Shown here piece by piece: positions 32,891 through 46,075 of a stretch of DNA of 64,000 nucleotides. The stretch is from assembly GCA_021234155.1 (NCBI GenBank), contig JAJEKV010000155.1:669912-733911 (forward strand), read 5' to 3'. This DNA comes from Isoetes taiwanensis. Lineage: Eukaryota; Streptophyta; Lycopodiopsida; Isoetales; Isoetaceae. Numbering within the stretch: position 1 is the stretch's first letter; every line of letters begins with the position of its first letter. Position numbers and translations under genes: made by a program. The notes under the pieces were generated by a model that made no database searches, had not been told where the DNA came from, and saw nothing but the letters and a program-made list of their open reading frames with translations.

Positions 32891-33179
32891 AATTGGGATT
32901 ATGTCTTGATTTTGGGACAAATTTCATATTGCAATTTTTTTAGTAACTTGAGAAAAGTCACAAGATGTTAACATATAATCACACACCTTAATATAAATTC
33001 ACACCTTAACTTCAAATTACAAAATCATATATCATGGAACTCAAGTAGTACACAACTTTTATTAATCAGAGAAAAGATACATAGTAACTCAAGCTTTTTC
33101 ATTTTTCCACTAGCATCCCCAAGGATATGAGAACCTTATTCCTTACATCCCGAGGTATTGTAACTCTCTGCTTTTACTA

Positions 33180-36088
33180 GGAATAGTTTTGAGTCCACGA
33201 GTACAATACGGTTTCAATGTCTAGCCAAAGATCGATCACTAGGATTTCTCCTCCACCTCTTTGTCCAACAATCTGAATATCTTTCTTTATCTAAGCATTA
33301 TTACTCAACCGATGTACCGGACACCACCATTCCACGCCAAGCACCTTATTGAAGTTAACATCACCTTCTTCTTTGCAAATATCCGAGATAGTGTATCCCA
33401 ACCACACCGGATAGGTCTCAAGATCTCACTGGTTTTACTACTACAAATTGATGGCATTCCACGCCAAGAGAAGGTTCATAACAATCCATGCCTAGATATT
33501 TTGGCCTATCCTTCTTAGGACCAACATAGTGTTTATCGATTGAGGAGGAGCATATGCCTTCACAATGCTACTAATGGTACCATCATCTTCGGCCATCTCC
33601 AGCCTAATGTTTTCCACTTACTTTTAGGGAACCACCCTTCTTTCAAATCTTTCCGAGGATGTGTCTACCTCATCCAACAAGTTGATCACCTTCTTCCAAT
33701 AATCTATCAATGCACGATTAGTCTCATCCTCAATTAGTTTGCCAATGCTTGATGTAGTCATTGATGCCATCCTTAGTCAATCCCAATTGCTTGACTTCTT
33801 CAGTTGGTTTTAGAGCTTTTGGTTGACCAGAGGTATCATAGGCTTGCCATTTGCATCCCTCGTACAATTTCTGCCCCCCTCTCTCCACTTCTCCTCCTAA
33901 GGTCTCATTTTTCATTGCATGATTGGAATCCCTTCTCTCACCCAAAAAAGTGAATTGAAGAGGTCTAGAATGACCTTCCATGTCGAGAGCATAACCATCC
34001 ACAAAACTCTTCCAATCAGCACTTCTTCTATGATAGATCATATAGGAGATGGATTTGTACATCCATGAAATATTTCCAATAGCTCGGAAAGTTGGTAACC
34101 TGTCACTGGCCTCAATACATGACTATATTTTCCAAACAATGCATCCACATCCTCATGAGTATGTCCCGGCATTAGAAACCCCAAATTGACTCTTTCAAAA
34201 AATACCCACAAAAGTTAAGTAGGATAGGAAAGAAAACATCCACCTGCTCTTATTTTGACCAAAGACAATTATCTAGTTGCAAGAGGAGCTTTCAAGGCAG
34301 ATCTTGAGGTTTAGCACCTAGATGTTGAAGCTCCAACATGTTCATTAGGGTCCATTCCTCCTAAACCTTGCCTTGCTAAACTTTTCAATGCCGTTAGGGT
34401 TCCATCCAACAATGCACTATGTAGTGCCCGGGCTAGTCAGAGGATCCTCAGAGGGTGACCATTGTAACCCTTCTCATAGTTTCTAAACACCTCATGATAC
34501 TCCCAATGTGAAAATGATCTGACCATCACTCCACAACTCTAAACCTAAATGGCCATAATAGGTCCTAGACCCCATGGATTCATGCAATATTGCCCCCGAG
34601 CCATTGAAATCAAAGGGTATGATCTTCCACATGACTTAGGAATGTATTTTGAATTGTGGAAGACAAGTCTTCTCAAATTGGTCCATTTTATCATGTATAA
34701 TACATAGATAGTTATTAGGTTCCATTGCGTATAAGGTCCTCCACATCCAATAAGTTGATCTACATGATAGTTGATCCAATATATGGTCCTTCATATGTTC
34801 CCTTATCTTTGCCCTTAGACTTGGTTGCACGCCTTATCTAGTGTCTCCTTCACTTAGCACATAAATTGCACTTGGCAAAGTTGTTTGAAGTTGCTATGGT
34901 CACATGCTTGAAATGCTTATTCCATAGCCTACTAAAACTGGCCGATATATAGAGGCCACCCAAGTTCCGGCAATGCATTTATTTCCTCTAATATGCTCTT
35001 CTCGGGTACAATGGGATGGCAATCTCTTTCAACAATAACTCTACCTGCTCATCCTTCTTACCTTTTATGTGGCATGTTTTCTCGCATTGAAATCCACATA
35101 TCTTTCAAATATTTCCTTTGCAACTTATAGTTCTTGAGGTAGGCCTTACTGTGCCGTTGTTCCCATGCAATGCAATTTTACTACCATTTTCATGTCTCTT
35201 TTGCCGCTTGTGCCAAGAAGAGGTTGGAATTCCATGTATAGCCATCCATGCTTTTGAACATATCCACTTTCCATTCAATGGGAATCTTTTCTTCTTTGAT
35301 CTTTCATCCCTAATTGCATAGCCAAATATGGTGTACATGAAATTCCTCCCCTCGCTATCACACTTATGTTCCCCTGATATGTAGCTCTTGCTACCACCAT
35401 CTCCTCTATTGTGAACATTCTAATACAGAGGCCCAACAACATTCACTTCCTCTAACCTTCATCGTGGCTTCAGAGAACAATCATAATCTGACTTGCATCT
35501 TTTGGTGGGATAATGTTTGAAAGTTGGAAGTGGCCTCTTGCTACACCGTGGTGAACATTATTGACAATGGTTCTACATCTATAGGAAACATGTAGTTCCC
35601 CTCCGCTTTAATAATCGCCCCTAGGCCATGCAACAATAGTTGGAACCTCTAGTTGCTTCACACAAGCAAGGCATTCTTGTTTGCATGAACCCTTTTCCTT
35701 CCAATTGTCATATAATTTTGAGATTGCCACACCTAACCCGTCCTCCCCCTAATCTTTCATCATTCACTCCATTGATAGGATCTGCTAGAACAATAATCCC
35801 TTCTCCCATCGCTTCTCTCTGCATGCATGCAGGATCTTGACCTTTTTGTTTTTCCAATCGACCGAGAGTATAAAGTACAATTTCCTTTCCTTTGGCAACA
35901 TCCTTTTCATTTGAGGTCTTTTCCTTTCCTTTGCCATCATCAACATCATTTGGAGTCTTTTCCTTTCCTTTGCCATCATCAACATCATTTGAGGTATTTT
36001 CCTTTCCTTGGCCATCATGTTCATTAGTTGGGGATTTTTCCTTGCCTTGTTCAGCATCATTAGGGGCTTTTTGTTTAGCATTTTGCAT
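33180..36088 (-). pseudogene. Transposase-like gene with DUF7869-type core, degraded
   Basis: About 2.9 kb of minus-strand coding sequence in shifting frames. It starts MQNAKQKAPNDAEQ (36088) with a Lys/Asp-rich linker of 13-residue repeats (DGKGKEKTPNDVD; DNA period 39, 35919-36040). Next come EGRNFMYTIFGYAIRDERS and ICSKAWMAIHGIPTSSW (35340-35200), then EPNNYLCIIHDKMDQ (34681-34725). The FFERVNLGFLMPGHTHEDVD block is at about 34141-34200, and YVGPKKDRPKYLG at about 33510. The 'GHTHED.D' and 'IHDKMD' motifs are those of the DUF7869 family, found in transposase-like proteins of plants and animals; my family call is from memory. Several stops make it inactive. No terminal repeats or target duplication were found. 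Confidence 0.65.
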
Positions 36089-36290
36089 GCCATTGACCTA
36101 GAATGCATAAAAATATATAGTAAGTTAGCATATCCAAATAACCTCTCAATAATATGTTCATAAATGAAAGCCTCATATGTCTTATTCTATTTGATCATTC
36201 TATTTATATAATGGGACTCCCCAAGTTATTTTCCTCAACATTATATATGAATAAAACCCTCTACTTATTAACTTTCTAACTTGTATCCTA

Positions 36291-36505
36291 TAATAACCTT
36301 TGTAATAAATTTTAACCTTGTAATTATAAGGGATAACCCTTATAAGGGTTAACCTTAAAGGGTTAATTTAACCCTTAAAGGGTTAACCTTTGTATCCTAT
36401 AATAACCCTCATAATAAATTTAACCTTGTTATTACAAGGGATAACCTTGGTATCCTATAATAACCCTTATAATAAATTTAACATTGTTATTACAAGGGAT
36501 AAACT
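36291..36505. repeat. AT-rich tandem repeat, ~60-bp unit, with a hairpin
   Basis: Units contain tatcctataataaccct, taataaatttaaccttgtta and ttacaagggataac; two clear copies begin near 36391 and 36451, with a diverged one at 36289. Between them aaccttaaagggttaa and its mirror aacccttaaagggtt form a hairpin near 36349-36384. Confidence 0.75.
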
Positions 36506-37213
36506 TCATGGTCCTTAAAACAATTAACCCTTTGCAATAAATTTTCGCGGAAGTTATAATGGCGCTGCACGAAATTTTGAAAGCTATTATTTCAAGTTAG
36601 CATTCGTTTTGAACTTTTCTCTCTCTCACTTTCAATAATTCCAATTCCAGCATTCTAATAAATTCCACCTTTGTCTAGGCTTCCAATTTCGGCTTTTCTC
36701 TTGTCTTCCTAAAAACAATTTCGGCTTCTATCCGCTTCAATGCGCTTCGGCTTCTATTATCCGTTCAATCTCGCCTCACTTTGCAATGTCTTTGAAAATC
36801 CGCTTTAAACTATCTAGCTTCTGCTCGCTTTTATCTATTCTATCGGCTTTTCGAGCTCCGAGCTTTTCGGTTTATTTTCGGCCAAAGGTTTCTACAAAGC
36901 ATTCCAAAGGTCTCTCGTTTTTGGCTTTTCTCCTCTACAATCTCTACGGCTTGGAATAACAAAGTTTTCTGGTTTTTGGTTTTGTTAAAGCTTCTAGGCT
37001 TCGGTTTCCAAATACGCTTCTATTGTTTTTCTATTTTAAGGCTCAAATCATCTGCTTATTTCTTAAGGTTAGTATTTCCTGCTCTTTACTTAAAAGTAGT
37101 ATACGAGCTTCGGGTTAATCAAGGGAGTGCTTTCGGCTTAGACTTTTACATGCATCAGTCCTATACTGCCCTAGCACCTTCTTTGATACAGATCTATTGC
37201 TTATAAACATGTT
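36506..37213. other. No gene recognised
   Basis: Pyrimidine-rich sequence with recurrent ttcggcttct motifs at 36640-36990. No coding sequence is supported. Confidence 0.4.
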
Positions 37214-37741
37214 CATTAGGGATTTTTGAGATCATAAAAGGGCCTTCTAAGAATCGCCGATTGAGTTATATAGACTACCAATCGAAAAATTTATTAGGTC
37301 GGCAAAGCAATAACTAAATTCCAATCACATTTTCTAGCATAAGTGTTGATAGAAAAGTCCAAATGAGTTTTTTGGTGCAATTGATAGATTCATTGAGATC
37401 TTTTTACAACCTTAGGTGGTTTGCATATCTTTTAGCCCCCAGAGGATAGTAAAAAAATGGTAAAAACCATATTTTTTAAAGTCTTGACAATCATAAGTGG
37501 TTAAAATATGTGCAAAGCACCTAAGATTGGAAAGATCTCAATGAGATCTATCTATTGCACTAAACGAAAGATCATTTGGACTTTTCTATCAACAATTATG
37601 CTAGAAAATGTGATCCAGTGAGTTAGTTATTATTTTGATTTGGACCCATCGCCCTCGATTTCATTGGTAGTTCATTTATCTTCATTTGGCTTAGTTGGCA
37701 TGTTTTGAAGGCCCGTTTTTAATCTCAAAAAAACCCTAATG
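37214..37741. mobile_element. Foldback element, 528 bp, ~230-bp inverted arms
   Basis: The left arm starts CATTAGGGATTTTTGAGAT (37214) and includes cacattttctagcataa, then gataaaaagtcc-like and gagatcttt tracts. The right arm is its reverse complement, ending atctcaaaaaaaccctaatg (37741). The arms pair over almost their whole length with roughly 80-90% identity by eye and a loop of about 60 bp. No protein is encoded. The flanks show no clear target duplication. A transcript would fold into a long hairpin. Confidence 0.8.
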
Positions 37742-38370
37742 TCTATTGTTTATATGACCTTGCTCTATGATCTTGCTCTGTGATCTTGCTTATATGATTT
37801 TGCTGTATCTGCTCTTATTCTATTTCACTAGCTCTTGCTCTATCTACTCTATCTGCTCTATCTGCTTTAATTCTATCTGCTCTAAATAATGAACCAAAAC
37901 AATGAACAAAATTAATGAACTATGATCTTGCTCTATGATCTTGCTCTATCCGCTTCTAAATAATGAACCAAAACAATGAACTAAACAAGGAACTATTACT
38001 ATTTGTATTACTATTTGTATTTTATGCTATCCGCTCAAATTCTATCTCCGCTTTAGATTTGCTCTATCTATTCCCCGGGCTTAGTATTCTATTTGTTCCG
38101 ATTTTTTTTCTATAGAATGAATAGTTAGAATGGGCTTAAATCGCTACCATGATTTCTAGTTTGACTTCTAATTTCCCACTAGGTTAGTCAAATCGGCCAG
38201 CGCTGCTTGTAGTTTGGCCTTTCTATGTCATACCGCTTTACACAAATCGCGCCAAATTACACAAATGTGAAAAATCATTATAGCAAACGCTACCGGGCGC
38301 CAATTTTGGATTTTTGTATATTTAGAATCGCTCGGGAGAGGAATATCATCCGCTAATTAGTTAATTTCTC
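37742..38370. other. Gene-free, low-complexity ctctatctgct repeats
   Basis: Irregular repeats of gctctatctgct and gatcttgctctat run 37755-37945, and aatgaaccaaaacaatgaac is repeated near 37890 and 37965. Confidence 0.5.
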
Positions 38371-39485
38371 TCGCTCTAGTGCATTACACATGGCCGCTTC
38401 TAGTCCAAATGTACTTCCCTCGATCTACCATCAACGCCGACCCCTCGCATAAGATACTACTTGATTGTGCTTTGCTCAAAACATTCACAAAGAGCCGAGA
38501 GGCATATGGAATGCTACCATCGCATCATCGACATATACGCTCCTCATGCTCTTAGTAAAGGCTCATGCCAACAAATAAATACGAGGATTTGATTTATAGT
38601 ATCAAGGATCGATACAGCACTATGGTTTGGAGACTCGACATTCGCAGGGAGGAAGAGGATGTTGTCATATCGTGAGTGGTCCAGTTGGCACTTTACTCGG
38701 TATTGGGCCGATGAAGTGGGCCTATGCGACATTTTGTAGAGATATGTAGAGCAAGCTATGTTAGTTCAGAAAGAACACGCGCCTGGCGCATTTTCACAAA
38801 AGGAAAATCTACATATATTTATTTTGAATATAATACAATGTCGCTACCGGGCGCATTTTCCAGCCTTAAACTTTTGTCACGCTTTTATTTTATTATGTTT
38901 TTATATGCAATGTCGAAAATATTGAATCCTTGTGCATATCTCGCTTCTAGTGCATACACATGGCTGCTTCTAGTTCAAATATAGTTCCCTCCTCGACGCA
39001 CCATCAACGCTGGACCCCCGCATAAGATACTACTTGATTGTGGCTGCTCAAAACATTCACAAAGGAGCCGGAGAAGCCATATGACACCAGATGATTCGGC
39101 CATGGGAATGCTACCATCGCATCACCGACATATCCGCTCCTCATGCTCTTAGTAAGGCTCATGCCAACAAATAAATACGAGGATTTGAGACTCGACGACA
39201 TTTGAGACTCACATTCGGCAGGAAGAAGAGGATGATGTCATATCACAAAGGGTCCAAATTGGCACTTTTACTCTGTGATAATGCCGATGATGTGGGCCTA
39301 TGTGACATTTTGTAAAGATAGGAAGAACTCGCGACCCGGCGATTTTCACGCATGGAGATGTATATTTTTTTATTATAAATACAAACTCGCTACCGGCGCA
39401 ATTTTGCGCTTTAAACTTTTTAATGTCACGCTTTATTTTATTATGATGTTTTATATGCAATGTCGAAAATATTGAATCCTTTTGA
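38371..39485. repeat. 570-bp tandem duplication, 2 copies
   Basis: Unit 1 (38371-38940) and unit 2 (38941-39485) share, in order: cgct.ctagtgcat, cataagatactacttgattg, acaaataaatacgaggattt, gcctatg.gacattttgta, a ctaccgg.cgc motif and tgcaatgtcgaaaatattga with atcct. Differences are substitutions and small indels, mostly deletions. It may be a satellite remnant or a duplicated segment of a larger element. Confidence 0.85.
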
Positions 39486-41871
39486 TGCCCTCCACCAAGA
39501 TGACTAACCCCAAGAAACTACACATTTTCATTAACGTAGTTTCATGGGGTTGATAAGACCGGCTAAAGAACATCAAAGAATTAAAATTCACAACATCACG
39601 CAGATGTTATGATATATTCTTTTTTTTTACTATCCTCATTATACATACCTTTTCATAATTTAAGATCTATAAAATTATAGCTTTTTGTATCATACCCGGG
39701 AAGGTCCAGATATACCTTTTTAGACGCTTCTTTGGCCACGCCACAAATGTGCCCACGCCTCCCCGATTGTGTCGCCACCGATGTCTTCTTGGAAGAGCTT
39801 CATCCTCATAGTTGCAATTTATAATGCTCACTTTACGTAAACTGCTTCCAAGAGGGACGCCATGGCACTTAGATTCGTGGTCCGTGTCTTCGATTTTACA
39901 TAATCCAAGTCGACGCCTCAAGTTTGTCATCAATAGATAGCATTCTTTTCTCCGACGCCGATAATTGAAAATATTAAAAGAATGATTTCACATGAACAGC
40001 CTTCAAGAATATAATATGTTTCAAGAACAATATTCAAATCAGATTTCACCATAGTTCTACCGACATGATAGTTCGGCCGAGGATGCGATCGCTAAGTAGA
40101 GGCGGCCGATCAATCGAAGTTGATCAGCGATTGATCAGCGAGGAGGCCGACCGGAAGAAGCTCCATGAAGTCGATGCGGTTTCTTGAAAAATTCGGGCTT
40201 AATGAATAATTCGGCGTCACATAGGCGCTTGAAAATAATAAAAATAAATATCCGTGGATGTGCTTTAATAAGAAAATTAAGTTTTAATTTGAAATGAGCG
40301 GGATAAGCGGCTAATATAGGGGATAAATTGTAATTTAAAATTGATAGCAACTCGACGGCTCAGATAATGCACCCATAAGTATAAATTTGAATCGCGTCCC
40401 CATAACATTGCATTCAACATTGCAAAATGATATGGCGTCCCGAGGATCCGTGCAACGAGAGGTAGAGGCGAGGGAGAGGTGCAGGAGGAAAGGTGGGCGA
40501 CGGCCAACACTCGTGAAGTTCCCGAACAAGTCGACAAAGACTCGTGAAGTGTGTATTTACTATTTCTTCTCGATTTCTACGGCCAGGTTTATTTTTAAGT
40601 TTTCTCCATTGTCAGGTGGTTTTTTTATCATTTTTCTACCGCCTCGTGGTATTTTCTACCTTTTATATTGTTTCGTGGTCATTTCTAACGCTTTTACTAC
40701 CTTGTTTTGTGTGTTTTTGTTATAATCTTCTCCCTCAGACTGCGGTTTTTTGTTTTTTTTTATTATGCTTCTCCCTCAGATTCTCCGCCAGATAATGTTG
40801 ACCGCTTAATTAGAGTTTCTTGCACTTGTTTGTTTATTGTTTTGTTCTCAGATTCTCCTTCTTTCGATAAGTCTTTTTTCTAGCCTAGTATGTCTCCTAT
40901 AATAAAGAGCTGCCTCATAAATGTGCTAAAACGCAATTTATAATATAGATCGCCATGAACCCCGATTGTTTTTGTTGTCTCTCGCTACTTTTCTTGTATA
41001 CCATGTATGTTTTCCAAAGTAAGGCTTTATCAAAACGCCGCTTCAAGCGATTTCATTACTCACCATATGATTGTAACTTTCGACCTTTCTAAAATGTGAA
41101 AAGAAAAGCAAAGCTCCCAGTAGGGTCAAGCGACATCGGCACCAAAAACCAAGAACGGAGGAAGATGTATCGATTTGGCACATGTCTTGACCATTGATGA
41201 TTTGGTAAAGGCGCCTTGACCATCCATGTCCGAAGAAGATCTACCGGGGTTCTCGAATATGCTGAAAAGACTAGACGAAAGACAAATTTAATTTTCATGT
41301 CTAGAGTTAAGGAAACAGATCAAATGAAGAAACAAGGTATTCGATCACATGCTAAGAACAGACGATTCATACCGCTCCAGATTACTTGAAGCGGTCGAAA
41401 AATAAAAAGTATTGAAGAAGTTAAATTATCGCAAGCCCGGCCTTTTAAAGAGACAAAATTCCTAAGAATCCGATGAGGCCAGCAGATAACCTCTTCAAAT
41501 TTGGTCGGTCAGTGGTGAACCATTGACACCAAAAAAAAAATATGTGAAGGTCTCTCACCGTGAGAAGAGCAATCAAGACAAGGCCATCAGCTAGTGTGTA
41601 CATACAAATTTTAAAAAAGAGAAGGAAGATGCAAGTTCTAGAGGCGTGGAAACAACGTGACGCTTCTGCGGCATTACAGATATGACTAGTGATGACGAAA
41701 AGGCGAGACGCTTAGAGGCCATGAGCAAACTCAAGAAGTATGTCGACAAGTATCCACTGGGCCTTAACTTCACGATCCAATCCATGTCGACATGTGCTTT
41801 TTAGGTCCACGGCTATGTTTTGTCGCCAGAAGATACGATAAGCAAAGACGCAATGGAAATAGTCAACAAAG
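39486..41871. other. No gene recognised; CpG-richer tract
   Basis: Higher CpG than the rest of the left half. Open frames occur on both strands (for example 39667-39933 minus and 40387-40725 plus) without known domains. None can be called. Confidence 0.35.
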
Positions 41872-44399
41872 ATGATAGAAAACCCGTGGTATGTGCCAAT
41901 GCCTACAGATGTGGTGCCTTTTGATATGAAGACGAAGAAGGTGTTGATATGGAATAAACTTGAAGATTTAATTGGCAACCTCGATATTCACTTCATGATA
42001 ATCGATGGCCGATTCGGAGGCGCAGAAGGTTTTGATCAAAAGCACAAAAAAACCGGAAATCGCTTATTCCATAGACTATATTCAAATGAAATTGCCTGCC
42101 TCGCTGGCTCAATAACAACCAGTGACTATTAAATCAAATCAGCCATCAATGACATGGGAAAGACATTCCTATACAAAAGGTATTTTATTTTCCAGACATA
42201 GTTAGTTCGAATTTCCAAACCGCGCCAGGCGCGATTTGCTACTTTAATGTGCATTTCCTATTAAATCGCCGACGCCAGTTGCTAATCACGGTTTATACAA
42301 GAATACCGGGCGCTGATTTCTTCATGTGGCATACATGAAGAAATCGACATTTCTTCTAAATACGCGGAAAAAAACGCCATTTTATGTTATTATTTGTTTT
42401 GATTGATAAACGTTACCGCTCGATTTCTTCATCATGAAGAAAAATCGCCCAGCCCGCTTCTTTGTAAAACCGCGGATTAACTAAAACGCCACCGGGCGCT
42501 GCTTTATATTGTTATTGCTTTGACGGCATGTCTTTTTTATTTACCTAATGGCACCATATTTTGCAAAAATCCGTGATGTGGAGCAGCTTTGCGACGCCAG
42601 AACCAATGGATCAATATGGAAAACCAATGCCGACTGCATAAGGGCAATCTAAGAGTGCCAATTCAAATTACTAGAAAGGACACCGTACAAACCATAATAC
42701 AGACAAGAGTAAGGGCACCGATCAAGAAGAAAAAAGGGGATGCACAAGCTAGCTTAGAAGATCAAACCAAGGCCAAAGGATGCCCGGAAGATTGTTTTTT
42801 CTTCCGACCGTATGGGAAAAGTGGAACTAATTTTGGGACGCCTATACGGAAAAGAAGTTGCCGATTCGTGATGGCGTGTTTCCTCCGCAAGATACGCCTA
42901 TTTTTTATATAGGTATCACGTAAATGAGAAAGGCACAAGGATTGATGATGCGTAATTACTCTCTCTAGATAGGTGCATCGTAAAGGAAGTTGTCTACAAG
43001 AAAACGCCTCGCAAAGAAAGCACTTGACATCTTTCAAGATGCATGCGAATCGCTAAAAATATATGAAAGTCCCCGAAAAGGCCGCTGGCGTAAGAACCGC
43101 AAAGGCTCACAGAGACTTCATGTTATCGAGATAGGCTTAATGCAAAAGTACAACGATCTAATGATGACATTAAGAAATATGTGTTTTGGTCAAAAAGATT
43201 TTGTGAAGCAAAAAAAAGGCTAAGAATGTAGCAACTCTAAAGGGGATTCACACCTAAAGTGGCGCCTGACCTAAAAAGAAAAGTTGCCTTGGTGAAACGT
43301 ACGCCTTAAGATGAGTCCCCTTTTTTCTATAAGGTGTCCACCGGTTTTAAGTGTGCCTTACCGACGTGGGTGATGGGCCAACCGACACTACTCTATTTGT
43401 TCTTGATAACCGTGGGCACGAGATGGACACAAGATGATTACAAAGACCTTCTTCAACACATGCAAAGGTTTTACGACCGAGATGCATTATACTATCGCGG
43501 ACAGCTTTGCCACCGACATGTCCTACGCCTATGCACTAGTCGCCGCAAATGATCTCAATGCATTAAAGTGATGAGGCAAGCAAGAATGATAGATGAAAAC
43601 AAAGATAGTGAGTTTAGTACCGAAAAGTAAGATCTCACATGTGCTAATCCTTATGATAGCAATTATGGATGATAAAGAATATGAAAGACTCAAGGGGAAA
43701 CCAGAAGGTGAGAAGATTGCTTGGCAAAGCTATATCGGCCAGATGAACCCCTAGTGAAGAATGTTTTTATGTCGAATCCAATTGGAAGACAAAGGGAAAG
43801 GGACCGCAGATGTGGATGTGGACCTCATATAGAGGACTAAGAGGAAGAGGAAGAAGAAAACCTGGTCGACCGCCCTTTGTTCACCAATCAAGTATGAGCT
43901 ACCGATCGCAAGATAAGGGAAGGCTGAATAAGTACGGGTTTTTTTGCCCTTTCGAAGTTTTCGATTGAAGCCTTCTCGCCTTTGAGTCAACGTGTTGGGA
44001 GTTTCATGTTGAGGTTATGTCGGGCGGAAGCTCAAGCTAGCTAGGAAATGTCAAAGTGTGGTCTCGATGGTCAAGCCAAGGACTTCCTTGATATTTTTTT
44101 TCGAAAAGTGTTAGAGGTGGCACCTAGGGGTCCGATAGGTAGTGCAAAAAATAAAGCTTCCACCTCTAAGTCCAATTACCTCCGTGATCCGGGTCAGCAG
44201 AGCTGAACATATGAGAAAGCACATGGAGCACATAAAGATGAATCTCGACAACCATCCGGTTAACTATGCGGCCGAGATCGTGCCTATAATTCCAATGACA
44301 TTGGAAAATCCGACCAATGGTAATGTAGAGAACCTTGACGAAGAAGACAAAATCCAAGATGATACAAGGGATTCTGAAAGCTCGAAATCGTTAGCATAA
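41872..44399 (+). pseudogene. Degraded plus-strand coding tract, unidentified
   Basis: Several plus-strand frames follow one another: 41872-42132 (ending in a Gly-rich DGRFGGAEG piece), 42589-42912 (basic), 43334-43552 (DDYKDLLQHMQRFYDRDALY, then in another frame TDMSYAYALVAANDLNALK) and 44142-44399 (acidic C-terminal piece). Composition suggests one old protein, perhaps a transposable-element gag- or replicase-like product, broken by indels. No domain is recognised and the unity of the pieces is my inference. Confidence 0.25.
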
Positions 44400-46075
44400 A
44401 GAGTAATGAAGTATCAACCATAGTTCAAACACTAAGATGTGGGTCGACACTTCGCGCGTAATCAAGACAACCGAGAGTAAGCTCATCATTGCGGATGTTG
44501 AACAGAAACCGTAAAGGTATGATCTTCAAACAAATGAAAAATCGCGCGCCAGGCGCCGCATTTCAATTTTCTTTTTCCTTGTCTCACAAGTGTGTGCTTT
44601 CTTTATTACGCACCTAAACCGGTTTCCTCCAAAATTCGTGTTCGATTTGAATGGAGTGCTCGCGCAAAACGCTACCTAAAGCACAATTCGACCTATCCCG
44701 GTATGCACAAAACCATTTGAGACACGCATTTAAAATGGGTATATCCGCGCCATATCCGGTGAAGGAGATGTTAGACCAAGCTTTCACTTTATTTCACAGC
44801 AATTTGGTCGCCGATGGAGAATAGAAATATACGTGAAGTTTTGAGAGTAGTTCCCTAATTACATAGAGATTGGGCATCCGCTTGGGATCGAAAGCAAATG
44901 TAAGTCATTCAATAACCCGGCGGATCTTACTGTAAAAAATATTTGTGAAATGCTTGAGCGACATGATGGATGACTTGGGCGCTCAGAGAAGGAAGACATC
45001 ATTATAGTTGATGATGACGCTTTGAAGTGTTGCTTCAATCAGCCACAAATACCACTAAATCCACCATCCTATCATCCCCCAAGATTTTGACAAAGATGAC
45101 TTCCCGCTTTGTTTTGTCGTGTCTTGCACCTAAATAACTACAGAAAAAACTACTAAGAGATACAAACACTATACCCGCAACTTGATCGGACAGGGAAATT
45201 GACAGGGACCTAGAGAAAATCGTTTCTAGAAAGGGAACTTTTTTTTTTATATATGTATACGTGAAATACACTTTCCAAAAGTTTTGAATATGAATCATAC
45301 TTTACACCCCTTTTCAATATATAATTGTGTTCTTATATCAAAGATTATTGGTTCTGTGGTAATTTATTGTTTTTTATGTTATGTGTATGGTTTGCTATAC
45401 TTGCAATAATTTGTATGTATATACCACAATAATTTAGGTGTGTATAAATAGGTATGCATGAAATTGGCAAACCATCGGGCTTCGCATCCATCCGCTTGTT
45501 ATTATGGCACATTCTATTACCCCGCCAGATGAACCATGCACCTCGCAGTGCCCGCGAAGCTAGAAATAGAACTTCAGGATCGGCTTGATGTCGCTGCTAT
45601 GAATCCCGTCCGCTTCTATCCCGATCCCTTTGATGTTGTAATCCATCTTATATGGAATCCGTGAGCATAGTTTGTTCATGATCGACAGATTTCAAAGACT
45701 ACCTGCAAACTACTGTCGACGATGATTCGGATTAGTTTTTAAAGTTTATGTTCCACTATAATACGTTATTTATATAATAAATAAAACCACGCCACATTTG
45801 AACCACGAAAAATCTCTGGTTTGTAGCAACTTGCTTGTCAAGTATTTATTCAGAAAGCACTACAATTTCAATGTTTAGATTTCGTTGTCGTCGATGATTG
45901 TACGAATTAATAAGCAATTTCCTACTTTTATATTGCCAACATTCTCTCATAATATGGGTCATTTGCACCGAATATTTGGATGCCTTTGCATTTCAACATA
46001 AAATGCATCTTCCTAGCCCGAAAATGAACTCAGTGCAAAAGTGTGGTTAATTCAATATAATGGTCAATAAAAGGC
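44400..46075. other. No gene recognised
   Basis: A gcgcgccaggcgcc motif near 44543 resembles others at 42223, 38298 and 38853. Otherwise there is no supported feature. Confidence 0.4.
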
